This document shows positions 26,236 to 34,655 of a stretch of DNA of 64,000 nucleotides, piece by piece. The position numbers and the translations under genes were made by a program. Location of the stretch: assembly GCA_963836355.1 (NCBI GenBank), contig CAWIJO010000006.1, positions 62,001 through 126,000 of the forward strand. The letters are read 5' to 3'. The notes beneath the pieces were generated by a model. That model was given only the letters and a program-made list of their open reading frames with translations, did not search any database and had not been told where the DNA came from. Position 1 is the stretch's first letter. Every line of letters begins with the position of its first letter. Origin of the DNA: Palsa-506 sp963836355 (lineage in GTDB: Bacteria; Actinomycetota; Actinomycetes; Streptosporangiales; Streptosporangiaceae).

Positions 26236-26392
26236 ATGACCGCAAGTCATCTGGACGGCGCTTTCGAGCGCTGGCGGAGCGCGCTGCTGGGACGCGCTCG
26301 CCACTCCCGGCAATGTCATGGCTTGGCAGGACGGCCCGCTGGGCAACGAGACTAACGAATTCACCTTCATGATCATCGATCCGGCGGGTTAG
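26236..26392 (+). pseudogene. Possible short frameshifted gene
   Basis: ATG 26236 with GGGAGG upstream opens MTASHLDGAFERWRSAL; a shift near 26290 leads to DALATPGNVMAWQDGPLGNE then TNEFTFMIIDPAG and stop. The two halves join into a sensible acidic short protein. No family recognised; low confidence. Confidence 0.35.
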
Positions 26393-26621
26393 GCGCTGAT
26401 CCACTAAGCACATCACGGCAGAAGCGGATGGTGGGCCGGTGGATAAGTGTGCATTTTCATGCGGCGATGTGCCGTCAAACGTGCCGACAGAGACGGGAGG
26501 CATCTCCTAGACGCGCACCTGGCTGCCGATCTGCTCGCCAGTCCCGGCGTTTCGTCCGATTAGGGGCGGAGGTCCGCGACGCTCGAAAGGCGTTTGTCCT
26601 GTCGAGTGCGAGTGTGGCAGC

Positions 26622-27227
26622 GTGGTCGCCGTGACTGAAGGCAACGAGCCCGAGATCGTGCCGGAACGGTGGAATGCCGTCGGAAACGGTTCCGGCATGT
26701 GGATGGATATGACGCTCGATCCGAGGTTCGCGACGGGAACCGAGCCAGAGGGCGAGCGGGCGACGCTGCTTGACTACCTGCGCGCCTACCGGCTGGCGAT
26801 CGAGATGAAGTGCGCCGGCCTTGGCGCAGCCCAGCTCGCCCGCCGGTCGGTGCCGCCCTCCACGATGTCCCTGCTCGGTCTTATCCGCCACATGGCCGAC
26901 GTGGAACGCCACTGGTTCCGGCGGGTGATGGCGCAGGCCGACGCGCCCGCGCTGTACTGGTCCGAGGACGTGCCGGATGCTGACTGGCTCGGCGCGGTCG
27001 CCGACCCGGCGGTCGTGGACGACGCCTGGCGGGCCTGGCGCGCCGAGGTGGCCTTCGCGGAGAAGTTCGTCGCCGATTCACCCGACCTGGGCATCAAGGG
27101 CCTGAACCGGGATGGCACTAGCGTCGCGCTGCGCTCGGTTCTGGTCCACATGATCGAGGAGTACGCCCGTCACTGCGGCCACGCCGACCTGCTGCGGGAA
27201 CGGATCGACGGCCGCGTCGGCCAATGA
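26622..27227 (+). CDS. DinB-family (DUF664) protein (201 aa)
   Basis: Four-helix-bundle protein of the DinB/YfiT superfamily, many of which are thiol-dependent metal-binding S-transferases. Typical motifs: LLDYLRAYRLAIEMKCAGLG, the first metal His in LLGLIRHMADVERHWFRRVM, LRSVLVHMIEEYARHCGHAD with the second and third His, and the terminal LLRERIDG. Length is slightly above the usual 165-180 because the frame extends upstream; the true start may be GTG 26631 or ATG 26706. Isolated on the plus strand next to the attachment repeat. Confidence 0.8.
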   Translation: MVAVTEGNEPEIVPERWNAVGNGSGMWMDMTLDPRFATGTEPEGERATLLDYLRAYRLAIEMKCAGLGAAQLARRSVPPSTMSLLGLIRHMADVERHWFRRVMAQADAPALYWSEDVPDADWLGAVADPAVVDDAWRAWRAEVAFAEKFVADSPDLGIKGLNRDGTSVALRSVLVHMIEEYARHCGHADLLRERIDGRVGQ

Positions 27228-27362
27228 CGGCGGCAGCGGCATTTTTCGGCGAGGTTGCCGCGGATCTCGACGTCTACAGATTGCGGCCAGCCCATAAACC
27301 ATGTTCTGCGCGATCGCCCATGCCATCGCTGCGCTGACAGCGGCTACGAGCGGATGCGCTGG

Positions 27363-28115
27363 TCAGGTACTACGGTGACCCAGGATGCGGGGGCGCGCGA
27401 AGTCCCGGTTGTCGATGATGATGTCTGCCACGGCTTGCGGGCGCACCTCAGCCAGGTAGATCGTCTCGCCCACGTGGTAGCGGTCGCGGTGCAGGCGGGC
27501 CGCTTCCGCGATGCCCTCCATGGCGGAGTCGCGGGCGATGCCCCGGCGGAGCGCCATCTCTGCGTCCACCTCAAGCCAGATGCGATACTCCCAGCAGTCG
27601 TTGTACTCGGGGCGGAACGCGAAGGCCGAGTCGACGATCAGCACCGCGCCGGCCGGAGCGGTGACCTTATTGTCCCGGTGGTCTTCGCCGGTCAGCGGAT
27701 CGTGCGCGCAGAGCACGACCTCGCCGGTTCCGCCGGGCCCTGCCGGGGCGAGCAGCAGGTTCCGGGCGCAGGCGAAGTCGTAGGCGTTGCGGTAGTAGCC
27801 CTCGCCGGTGACCCGGTCATAGCCAAGCTCACGGGCGTGCCGCCAAGGGTGCTTGAAGTCATCCATCGAGGCGCGCATGGTCGGACGGCCCAGGCCGCGC
27901 AGCGCGGCCGCCAGCTCGTGTCCGAAGCTGGTCTTGCCAGCTGCGGTCAAGCCGTCAACGCCGACCCGGAGCCGGCCCGGACCCAGCCCCGCGACCCGGC
28001 CGGCAACCTCGCCGATAACCGCCGTCCGCTCAGCGGACGCCGCCGAAGGCAGCGGCTGCCGCCAGGTGGACACGGACTCGAACGCCTGCACGTCCCGACT
28101 ATACGAACGCCTCAC
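27363..28115 (-). CDS. Uridine-kinase-like P-loop protein (250 aa)
   Basis: P-loop kinase of the uridine kinase/phosphoribulokinase type. LRVGVDGLTAAGKTSFGHEL is Walker A (GxxxAGKT); RASMDDFKHPWRHARELG is the DDF motif that in uridine kinases binds Mg and the nucleoside; AVLIVDSAFAFRPEYNDCW is the Walker B-like strand (here DSAF where many have DGVF/EG). The final region RDRYHVGETIYLAEVRPQAV fits. GTG 28115 overlaps the end of the UPF0158 gene by 17 bases; GTG 28091 is an alternative. Substrate unproven. Confidence 0.8.
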   Translation of the reverse strand: MRRSYSRDVQAFESVSTWRQPLPSAASAERTAVIGEVAGRVAGLGPGRLRVGVDGLTAAGKTSFGHELAAALRGLGRPTMRASMDDFKHPWRHARELGYDRVTGEGYYRNAYDFACARNLLLAPAGPGGTGEVVLCAHDPLTGEDHRDNKVTAPAGAVLIVDSAFAFRPEYNDCWEYRIWLEVDAEMALRRGIARDSAMEGIAEAARLHRDRYHVGETIYLAEVRPQAVADIIIDNRDFARPRILGHRST

Positions 28116-28692
28116 CCGCCAGGACCACAGCTACCAGACGACCGAAGAGCGGCATGAGGGTGCGTCGGCTCGGCTCATTCTGCTCGTGTGATGGGTTTGC
28201 AGCCTGTGGCATCAAGAGGCTCAGGGCAGATCGGGATCTCGGATGGCCGGCCAGGAAGAGGCCGGCTGCATCGTCATGGATCAGCGAATTGTCGGCCAGC
28301 CATTGGACGGCCCGGCGCTTGGCGCGAGTTTCGCGGAACGCGTACCACGCTGGTAGCAGGTCCGGATACTCCTTGTGGAGCTCGTCCTTGAAACGGCGGA
28401 AGGCGCCTTTGCCCTGGATGGCCCGTGCCAGCCTGCGCCCGGCACGTTCATTGGTGATTGCTTCGGCGAAGTCGGCCATGTCCTGGTACCAGACCCAAGA
28501 TGGCAGCGGATCGACGCATACCAGGTCCAGGTCGTCGAGGTCGGCTGGTGTCTGGCCGTCGATGCCGGTGTCGGCTGTCCAGAAAGCGATCTCCCCGGTC
28601 TGCGGGTTGATCAGCCACCGGTGTTCGTAGTCGATCTGATCGGCCAGCGCGTTGCCGATCTCTTCCAGGTCGAGGCTGCTCAGGTCAAGCAC
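28099..28692 (-). CDS. UPF0158-family protein (197 aa)
   Basis: Conserved uncharacterised family. Start at GTG 28692 (VLDLSSLDLEEIGNALADQI). Family features: YEHRWLINPQTGEIAFWTAD, LDLVCVDPLPSWVWYQDMAD, ERAGRRLARAIQGKGAFRRF and KDELHKEYPDLLPAWYAFRE, then AVQWLADNSLI. The last 40 residues (HPRSRSALSLLMPQAANPSH onward) are an unusual extension. It is translationally linked to the downstream kinase-like gene and starts 160 bases from the divergent MpaB-like gene. Confidence 0.8.
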   Translation of the reverse strand: MLDLSSLDLEEIGNALADQIDYEHRWLINPQTGEIAFWTADTGIDGQTPADLDDLDLVCVDPLPSWVWYQDMADFAEAITNERAGRRLARAIQGKGAFRRFKDELHKEYPDLLPAWYAFRETRAKRRAVQWLADNSLIHDDAAGLFLAGHPRSRSALSLLMPQAANPSHEQNEPSRRTLMPLFGRLVAVVLAGEAFV

Positions 28693-28851
28693 CAGGCCAG
28701 AATAGATCCCTCTTCCTATCGCCAGCACCGGAGGATCGAACGCCCGGCCGGCGGCAAATGAGTGCGGCGTTTCTGCTGCTGGCCTTCCGCTTGCTGGCTT
28801 GCCACGGCGGCTGCGGGGTCGCGGCCAGGCGCTGGGAGAGAGAATGGGAGA

Positions 28852-29727
28852 GTGAACGCCTCCACCGCCGTTGACCTGGTTCGGAGCCGCCTGGGTGGGT
28901 TGATCTTCCAGCGGGTAGCCGGGCCGCAGGGCCCAGCGCGCCGCCGGGTGATCCACGACACCGCCGGAGAGCGCTGGTTCGCCGAGGATCGCCCGGTCCG
29001 CCGGGTACATGGGGACTCCTCGATGTTCATCGGCGGGATCACGGCTTTGCTGCTGCAGTCCTTGCACCCGCTGGCCATGGCCGCGGTGGCCGGTCATTCG
29101 GGCTACCGCGGTGACCCGTGGGGGCGGTTGCAGCGGACCAGCTACTTCCTGGCCGTCACCACGTTCGGCCGGGCTAGTGATGCCCGAGCAGCGATCGCAC
29201 GGGTGCGGGCGATCCACCAGCGGATCACCGGGACCGCGCCGGACGGCCGGCCGTACGCGGCGTCGGACCCGCACCTTTTGACCTGGGTTCATATCGCTGA
29301 AGCCGACAGCTTCCTGCGCGCACACAGCCGCTTTGGCGCCCGCCCGCTGGATCAGGCCGGGCGCGACGGTTACGTTGCCGACCTGGCCCGGATCGGCGCC
29401 GAGCTCGGCGTGCTCGACCCGCCGCGCACCGAAGCCGAGCTGTCCGCCCGCATCGCCTCCTACCGTGCCGAGCTGGCCGGTACCGCCCAGGCCCGCGAGG
29501 CTGCCCGGTTCTTGCTGCTCACCCCGCCACTTCCGGCCATCGCCCGGCCGCCCTACACCGTGCTGGCCGCCGCAGCGGTGTCGTTGCTGCATGGATGGGC
29601 CCGCCGACCACTTCACCTGCCCCGCCTGCCAGTGACCGAAGCCGCAGTCGTCCGCCCAGCAGGCCATGCCATGGTTCATGCCATCCGCTGGGCCATCACC
29701 CCACCCCCAGCAGCCCCCGCCAGCTAA
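28852..29727 (+). CDS. Oxygenase MpaB family (DUF2236) protein (291 aa)
   Basis: Heme-type family named after the mycophenolic acid enzyme MpaB and latex-clearing proteins. Start at GTG 28852 preceded by GGGAG. Family signatures: RRVHGDSSMFIGGITALLLQ, SLHPLAMAAVAGHSGYRGDP, WGRLQRTSYFLAVTTFG, the HLLTWVHIAEADSFLRAHSR region and LLLTPPLPAIARPPYTVLAA toward the end. Residues expected to bind heme iron (His in HGD, His in LHPLAMA, His in WVH) are present. Substrate unknown. Confidence 0.85.
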   Translation: MNASTAVDLVRSRLGGLIFQRVAGPQGPARRRVIHDTAGERWFAEDRPVRRVHGDSSMFIGGITALLLQSLHPLAMAAVAGHSGYRGDPWGRLQRTSYFLAVTTFGRASDARAAIARVRAIHQRITGTAPDGRPYAASDPHLLTWVHIAEADSFLRAHSRFGARPLDQAGRDGYVADLARIGAELGVLDPPRTEAELSARIASYRAELAGTAQAREAARFLLLTPPLPAIARPPYTVLAAAAVSLLHGWARRPLHLPRLPVTEAAVVRPAGHAMVHAIRWAITPPPAAPAS

Positions 29728-29942
29728 GGGCGAGTCCGGGCCGGATGAGCGGCCATCATCGCGGCATGAGCGGACGTCTATCAGCCTGACGGTCCGCTAC
29801 CTTTCGGAGGGTGGACGATCCCGAACGCCGCAGTGAGCGACTCGTCGAGCAGCGCATGCGCAACCGCGCCATGGAAGCGTTGGTTGCCCTCAGCGAAGGC
29901 GACTCGGGCGTTCGTAGCGTCGGCGTAGGTGAGGGTTCAGGG

Positions 29943-31067
29943 ATGGAGCCGGCGGAGAATCAGGGCCCTTACCAGCCACGAACGCCGCCGATGGCCGAGG
30001 ACGATCCGGTTGTGCAGTGGCTGCTGCAGGGCGATCCGGCGATCCGCTGGCAGGTGCTGCGCGACCTCGTCAACGCCTCGGAGACCGAGGTGGCGACCGA
30101 GCGAGCGCGGGTGGAGCACGAGGGCTGGGGTGCTCGGCTGCTGGCGCTGCGGGCTCCTGATGGCCTGTGGGCGAACGGGGCCTACTTTCCGGGTACCGCG
30201 GCGTTCGCAGCGGCCACTGCGCGGGCTCTGGCTGCCGGTGAGCCACCGCCGCCTTTCCCGTCGCCCGGCGCGGAACCGGCCGAGGCACCGGCCGACGGGT
30301 CGAGTGCCGGGCTGGGCCAGCCGTGGACCGCGACGTACCCTGTCCTGCTCGACCTGTGTCACCTGGGCATACCCCCGGACAGTCCGGTGATGCAAGAGAC
30401 CGCACACCTGGTGGCCCGCAACTGCCGCTGGGAGTACGACGGGCTGCCTTTTTTCGCCGGCGAGGTGGACTGCTGCATCAACGCCGGCACGATCCTGATC
30501 GGTGCCTACCTGGGCGTCGACGTCGACCCGGTGGTGCAGCGGCTCGTGGCCGACCAGATGCCGGATGGTGGCTGGAACTGCTGGGCCGAGACGCGCCCGG
30601 CGCCGGCATCTTTCGCAAGCACCCTGGACGTGATCGACGCTCTGCTGAGGTGGGAGCGCCATACCGGCGGATCTGAGGAGGTCCGCCGGGCTCGCCGGAA
30701 CGGAGAGGAGTACTTGCTGCGGCGCAACCTCTTCCGGTCGTTCCGCACGGGCGAGGTGGTCAACCCGCAGTGGGCATTGTTCTCCTACCCCCCACGCTGG
30801 CACTACGACCTGCTCAAGGCCACGGAGTACTTCGCCCGGCGTGGGGGCACTCCGGATCCGCGGCTGGCCGAAGCGATCGAACGCGTCCGCGCAAAGCGCC
30901 GGCCCGACGGGCGTTGGCTGCTCGAGAACAACCACTCCGGCGCGGTCCACTTCCGGTTCGAGGAACCCGACGGCACGCCTAGCCGGTGGAACACCCTGAG
31001 GGCGCTGCGGGTGCTGCGCTGGTACGACGCGTCCGCCCACTCCGGCAGCGCGAGTCAGGCGTCTTGA
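29943..31067 (+). CDS. Squalene-cyclase-like alpha/alpha toroid protein (374 aa)
   Basis: Frame is open from 29811 but GTG 29811 sits directly on GGAGG; I prefer ATG 29943 with GTGAGGG upstream. Repeated helical segments with glycine/tryptophan motifs resemble the squalene-hopene cyclase/prenyltransferase toroid: VQWLLQGDPAIRWQVLRDLV, RLLALRAPDGLWANGAYFPG, VADQMPDGGWNCWAETRPAP, RRPDGRWLLENNHSG. Cys-rich DCCINAGTILIGAYLG lies mid-protein. The DxDD motif of true cyclases is not seen. A pocket-forming enzyme or binding protein is possible; function unknown. Confidence 0.7.
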   Translation: MEPAENQGPYQPRTPPMAEDDPVVQWLLQGDPAIRWQVLRDLVNASETEVATERARVEHEGWGARLLALRAPDGLWANGAYFPGTAAFAAATARALAAGEPPPPFPSPGAEPAEAPADGSSAGLGQPWTATYPVLLDLCHLGIPPDSPVMQETAHLVARNCRWEYDGLPFFAGEVDCCINAGTILIGAYLGVDVDPVVQRLVADQMPDGGWNCWAETRPAPASFASTLDVIDALLRWERHTGGSEEVRRARRNGEEYLLRRNLFRSFRTGEVVNPQWALFSYPPRWHYDLLKATEYFARRGGTPDPRLAEAIERVRAKRRPDGRWLLENNHSGAVHFRFEEPDGTPSRWNTLRALRVLRWYDASAHSGSASQAS

Positions 31068-31289
31068 CGACAGGTGGCGACATCACGTCGACGCTGGCAG
31101 TTGAGCCGTTCCGCTGGAGGAACCATCAGCGGGAATGCGACTTGCCACCGGGCAAGGCGCACGACCGAGGGTCCCACTAGACCCGTCCGGCTCCCGGGTA
31201 CCGCACCGGAGCCCTATGCGGGACTGCGGCGGACCCTCGCATGCGACGCACGCTCATCGGCACGACCGCGCCTCGTGCTTGAGATCTGA

Positions 31290-31458
31290 TCAGGTACCGG
31301 AAGCCATGTACGCGGCGAGGATGTAGTTGAGATGGCGGTCGAGGTTCTTTCGGGCCGGTCATAGCGCATGGTGGTGCGCGGGTCGGCGTGCCGGGCGGCG
31401 ATCTGGACATCGCGCAGGTCGACGCCGGCGTCGAGCATGGTCGTGACATAGGCGTGCC
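31290..31458 (-). pseudogene. C-terminal piece of an integrase split by the RIT element
   Basis: From the GTGCC repeat at 31454 the minus strand reads (H)AYVTTMLDAGVDLRDVQIAA then RHADPRTTMRYDR, followed by a frameshift into KNLDRHLNYILAAYMASGT and stop at 31290. These are the last two catalytic motifs (His and Tyr) of a XerD-like recombinase, and directly continue the N-terminal piece at 37955-38717. Confidence 0.85.
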
Positions 31459-31592
31459 TTCTCTCCGCACTCGCCGTGTGCAGGGGATTCGTGTAGCGAT
31501 TCTGCCTGGCCGATTCGAGTGCGGAACTTTCGCGCTGATGGTGACGCGCCGTGTGGCGATTTCCGGCCTCGCATGTGACGCACGTCATATCG

Positions 31593-31997
31593 TCAGGATT
31601 CGGGGAAATCGGCGGGACGCTGGCCGTTGGCGTGGCGGACGGCGCGGACGACGAGGGCGATGCGGGTCTGGTCGAGTCCGGTGAGCGCGTCGTTGAGGTC
31701 GACGGGGATGCCGTCGGCGATGCTGGCCGCCAGCCTCAGGATCCGGTTCTCCCCGCTGCTGCAGGGCAGGAGCCCGGTCTCGCGGCTGGTGATGGCGGAC
31801 TGCCAGTCGATGCAGGCGAGTCCGGTGACGCCGTCGGTGAGCGAGGTGCCGGTGCGGATGAAGCGGGTGAAGTCGTCGCGGCGAAGCCATCCGGTGCTGA
31901 TGACCAGTTCGCAGGCTGCTTCGAGAGAGTAGAGCCCGGCGGCGCCGGCGCGGGCAGCGTCGGCGAGGCCGGGCTGGCGGGGCTGAATGGCGGTCAT
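31593..31997 (-). CDS. Last gene of the RIT operon, hypothetical (134 aa)
   Basis: No family recognised. ATG 31997 overlaps the preceding stop (ATGA). Sequence: GLYSLEAACELVISTGWLRR and FTRFIRTGTSLTDGVTGLAC, WQSAITSRETGLLPCSSGEN, then RILRLAASIADGIPVDLNDA and IALVVRAVRHANGQ. It is soluble with a plausible globular composition. The C-terminal part (LAASIADG..VDLNDALTGLD) resembles short proteins of the unknown actinobacterial accessory pool. Its tight coupling to recombinase genes suggests a role in element maintenance. Confidence 0.65.
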   Translation of the reverse strand: MTAIQPRQPGLADAARAGAAGLYSLEAACELVISTGWLRRDDFTRFIRTGTSLTDGVTGLACIDWQSAITSRETGLLPCSSGENRILRLAASIADGIPVDLNDALTGLDQTRIALVVRAVRHANGQRPADFPES

Positions 31998-32458
31998 GAC
32001 TGGTGCTGCTCCCTGGGAGAAGGTGCCGGGGCTGGCAGCCGGCGAATACGTGCGGCCAGCTGTACTTCCTGGCGCAGCCGGGTGATCTCGTCGTGCTGGG
32101 CGGCGAGCCGGGCCAGGGCGTGGTCGCGGAAGCCGGCGAGTTCGCTGATCGTGGCGTCTGACTTGCCGAGCCGTTCCTTCAGGCGGGTGATTTCGTCTTT
32201 GAGCCGGGTGATCTGGGCGTCGCGGGGGTCAGGCCGTTCGCCGGCATCGAGGAGTTCTCTGAGCCTCTGCTCGAACTCGGTGCGCAGGTGGGCGTAGGGG
32301 CGGCTGCCGTAGAAGGCGGTGCGGTCGACGCCGGCCGCGCCGGCGAGCGTCTTGATGTCGCATTTCCCGCCGGGCGGGATGTCGCCGTTCAGGAACCGGT
32401 TCATCGCCGTCCTGATCTTCGCCTCGTTGTCGGCGAGCTGCTGCCTGCTGAGTCTCAT
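31994..32458 (-). CDS. TnpC-like helix-turn-helix/coiled-coil protein (154 aa)
   Basis: ATG 32458 overlaps the recombinase stop. N-terminal part MRLSRQQLADNEAKIRTAMN, then CDIKTLAGAAGVDRTAFYGS looks like a small helix-turn-helix; from residue 75 a long coiled coil follows (ITRLKDEITRLKERLGKSDA, HDEITRLRQEVQLAARI). Same build as the TnpC/DUF6262 proteins that accompany Tn554-type recombinases, where TnpC influences orientation and frequency of insertion. Family assignment is by architecture only. Confidence 0.65.
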   Translation of the reverse strand: MRLSRQQLADNEAKIRTAMNRFLNGDIPPGGKCDIKTLAGAAGVDRTAFYGSRPYAHLRTEFEQRLRELLDAGERPDPRDAQITRLKDEITRLKERLGKSDATISELAGFRDHALARLAAQHDEITRLRQEVQLAARIRRLPAPAPSPREQHQS

Positions 32459-34655
32459 CCGGGTTCTCCTGCGGCTGTGGCCTCGTCGATTCGCGCCAGG
32501 ACGCGGACGGCGCGGTCGTGCTCGGCTTCCAGCCGTTTCCTTTCGGCTTTCTGGGCCCGGCCGAGCTGGCCGAGGAACGTCTTGGTGTTCTCGGCGTGCT
32601 CGGCCCAGACGGGCCGGTGGCAGGGATGGTGGGTGGCCTGCGGGCAGCGGGCTGAGTCGCACATTCCGATGAGAGGCTTGTCGCCGGCCTGGTCGCCGGC
32701 CAGCCGGAGGCAGAGTGCCCGGGACGGGTCGGTGAACCAGCAGTAGTTCGCGGTGCCGAGGTGCAGCACGCTGGCGCGCTTGGCGAGGAGGGAAAGGATC
32801 TCCCGGTCGCTGCGCTGCACTTTCGCCGCGGGGGCTTCAGCGGTGTCGGGCGCGGCATCGACGTGGGCGAAGAAGCCGGTCAGCTCGCGGGCGCCGGGCC
32901 CGGCGGGCATGATGCCGTTCTGGTAGTTGCGGAATTCGTCCCAGAGCAGGGCGAGGTTGCGTTCGCTTTCGTGCTCGTTGACCTCGGCGAGCAGCTCGGC
33001 CTGGGCTCCGCCGGGGCGGGAAGCGTACCCTTCCGTAGTTGCCGCGGCGACGTGCTTGAGGTGCACCTTGGCGGCGAGGACGCCGCCGGGCCGGTAGGCG
33101 AGCTCCATCGCCAGCGTTCTGCGCAAGGCTCGCAGGGTCACGGGGTAATCCGGGATGGGGGCGAGCCCGAGACGCTGGCCGGAAGGCCCGTTCACCCAGT
33201 TCCGGAACCATTTGTAGCGGACGGCGAAGGCGATCCGGCCGAACAGGAGCGTGCTGTCGGCGGGGCTGTCGGCGGGGCTGTCGTTCAGCTGCCCGGCGAG
33301 TTCTGCTGCCTGGCAGGCGGGCTCGATGACGACCCATTCATCGCGGGTGCCGCCGAGCGGCTGGCCCTTGATGAGCGTGCCGGCCAGCCGGTAGCGGATC
33401 ATGCCGGGCGCGGGTTCGTCGGCTGTCTGGCATCCGGTCCGGAGTTCCATCAGCTCGCTGGCGCGCATTCCCGACACCGCGGCGATCACGGTCGCCGCCG
33501 CGGTGCGGACGACGCCGGCCAGTGCGACGGCCTCAAGCCGGTGCAGGGGCTGTGACCAGGGAACCTTCCCCTGGCCGTCGGCGCGGTCGACGAGCGCCCC
33601 GTCGCGGGCGAACATCTCCTGGACGCCGACCGCCGACGCTGCTGCCTCGATAGGGTCTCGCAGTTCATCGAGCCACCGGAGGTTGAACTGGCTGATGCCT
33701 GCCTGGCGGGCCAGGATGTTCAGGCTGACCGGGAGCAGCGGATCGCCAGGCTGCCATCCGGCGGCGAGCCGGTCGCTGATCACGTGGCCGGGGAGCATGG
33801 GCAGTGGCTCGCCGTCGTGCCGGTATCGGTCCAGCAGCCGGGTGATCTCGGCGGCAGGGGCTCGCGACACCTTAGCGAACTCGCCGCCGGGGATCTGCGT
33901 CCGTGCTGCCGGTCCGCATCCCTGACCTGCTGGTTCAGGGTGACGGCGTGCGGGCCGATGACGGAGGCGAGATAGAGGGCCGCGGCAAGCATGGGCTGCA
34001 GGATGTCGTCGCTGAGCGGCTGGGTCTTGTTCATGCTCCGCCCGCTGGGCATCTCTGCGATCGCGGTGGCGGTGGCCCCGCCCCAGGGCCGCAGGCCCGG
34101 GTCCGGCCGGTCGGCGGTGAACAGCTCGCCGTAGTTGAGCAGGTCGATGACGGCCTGGGCGGCTCCCCTGCGGGTGCCGGGGCTGCGCTCGCCGACCACG
34201 ATGCCGTCCTCGCTGGTCACGTGGCGGCGGTGGGCAAGGTATGCCTCGCAGTGCCGGGTGGTGATCTCGCCCAGGCTGGCGATGCCCTGGCCGGCGAGCC
34301 AGTTCAGGAGCCGGGCGGTCTCGCCGAGGCGGCGGCTGGCGGTGGCGATGTGCACCGGGGTCCGGTGGGCCCGCGGCAGCGGGGCGACCGCTTCGTGCCG
34401 CGGCACGAGCATCGCGAAGATCAGCTCCTTGGCGGCCAGCCGCCATCGAGGGTCGGCGATCTGCGTGAAGCTGAGACGGCGGATATTGGGCCCCATCGAG
34501 ACGGGAATCCCTGCCACGTCGGTGAAGTCCCACAGGTCATCGTCGAACATGGGCCGGGGCGCCCCGTCGGGGAGCATGAGCCCTGCCTGCCGGCAGACGT
34601 CGGCGCCGGCGAACGGCGACCCGCCCGGAAGCAGGGACTGAAGGGCGGCGGTCAT
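32455..34655 (-). pseudogene. Third RIT recombinase, frameshifted near 33890
   Basis: Starts at ATG 34655 (ATGA overlap) as MTAALQSLLPGGSPFAGADV, proceeds through HIATASRRLGETARLLNWLA to LNQQVRDADRQHG, then continues in another frame as GEFAKVSRAPAAEITRLLDR. Catalytic region: TVIAAVSGMRASELMELRTG (first Arg), ITLRALRRTLAMELAY-like segment VTLRALRRTLAMELAYRPGG, HLKHVAAATTEGYASRPGGA (His and Tyr). C-terminal extension has MCDSARCPQATHHPCHRPVW, a Cys/His cluster. A one-base indel separates the halves; without it the protein would be about 730 residues. Either the element is dead or this is a sequencing error. Confidence 0.8.

Noticed and set aside
28762..28851. Upstream extension of the MpaB-like gene
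   Set aside because: Codons before GTG 28852 encode Cys/Trp/Arg-rich sequence unlike the family, and the ribosome binding site GGGAG is placed for 28852.
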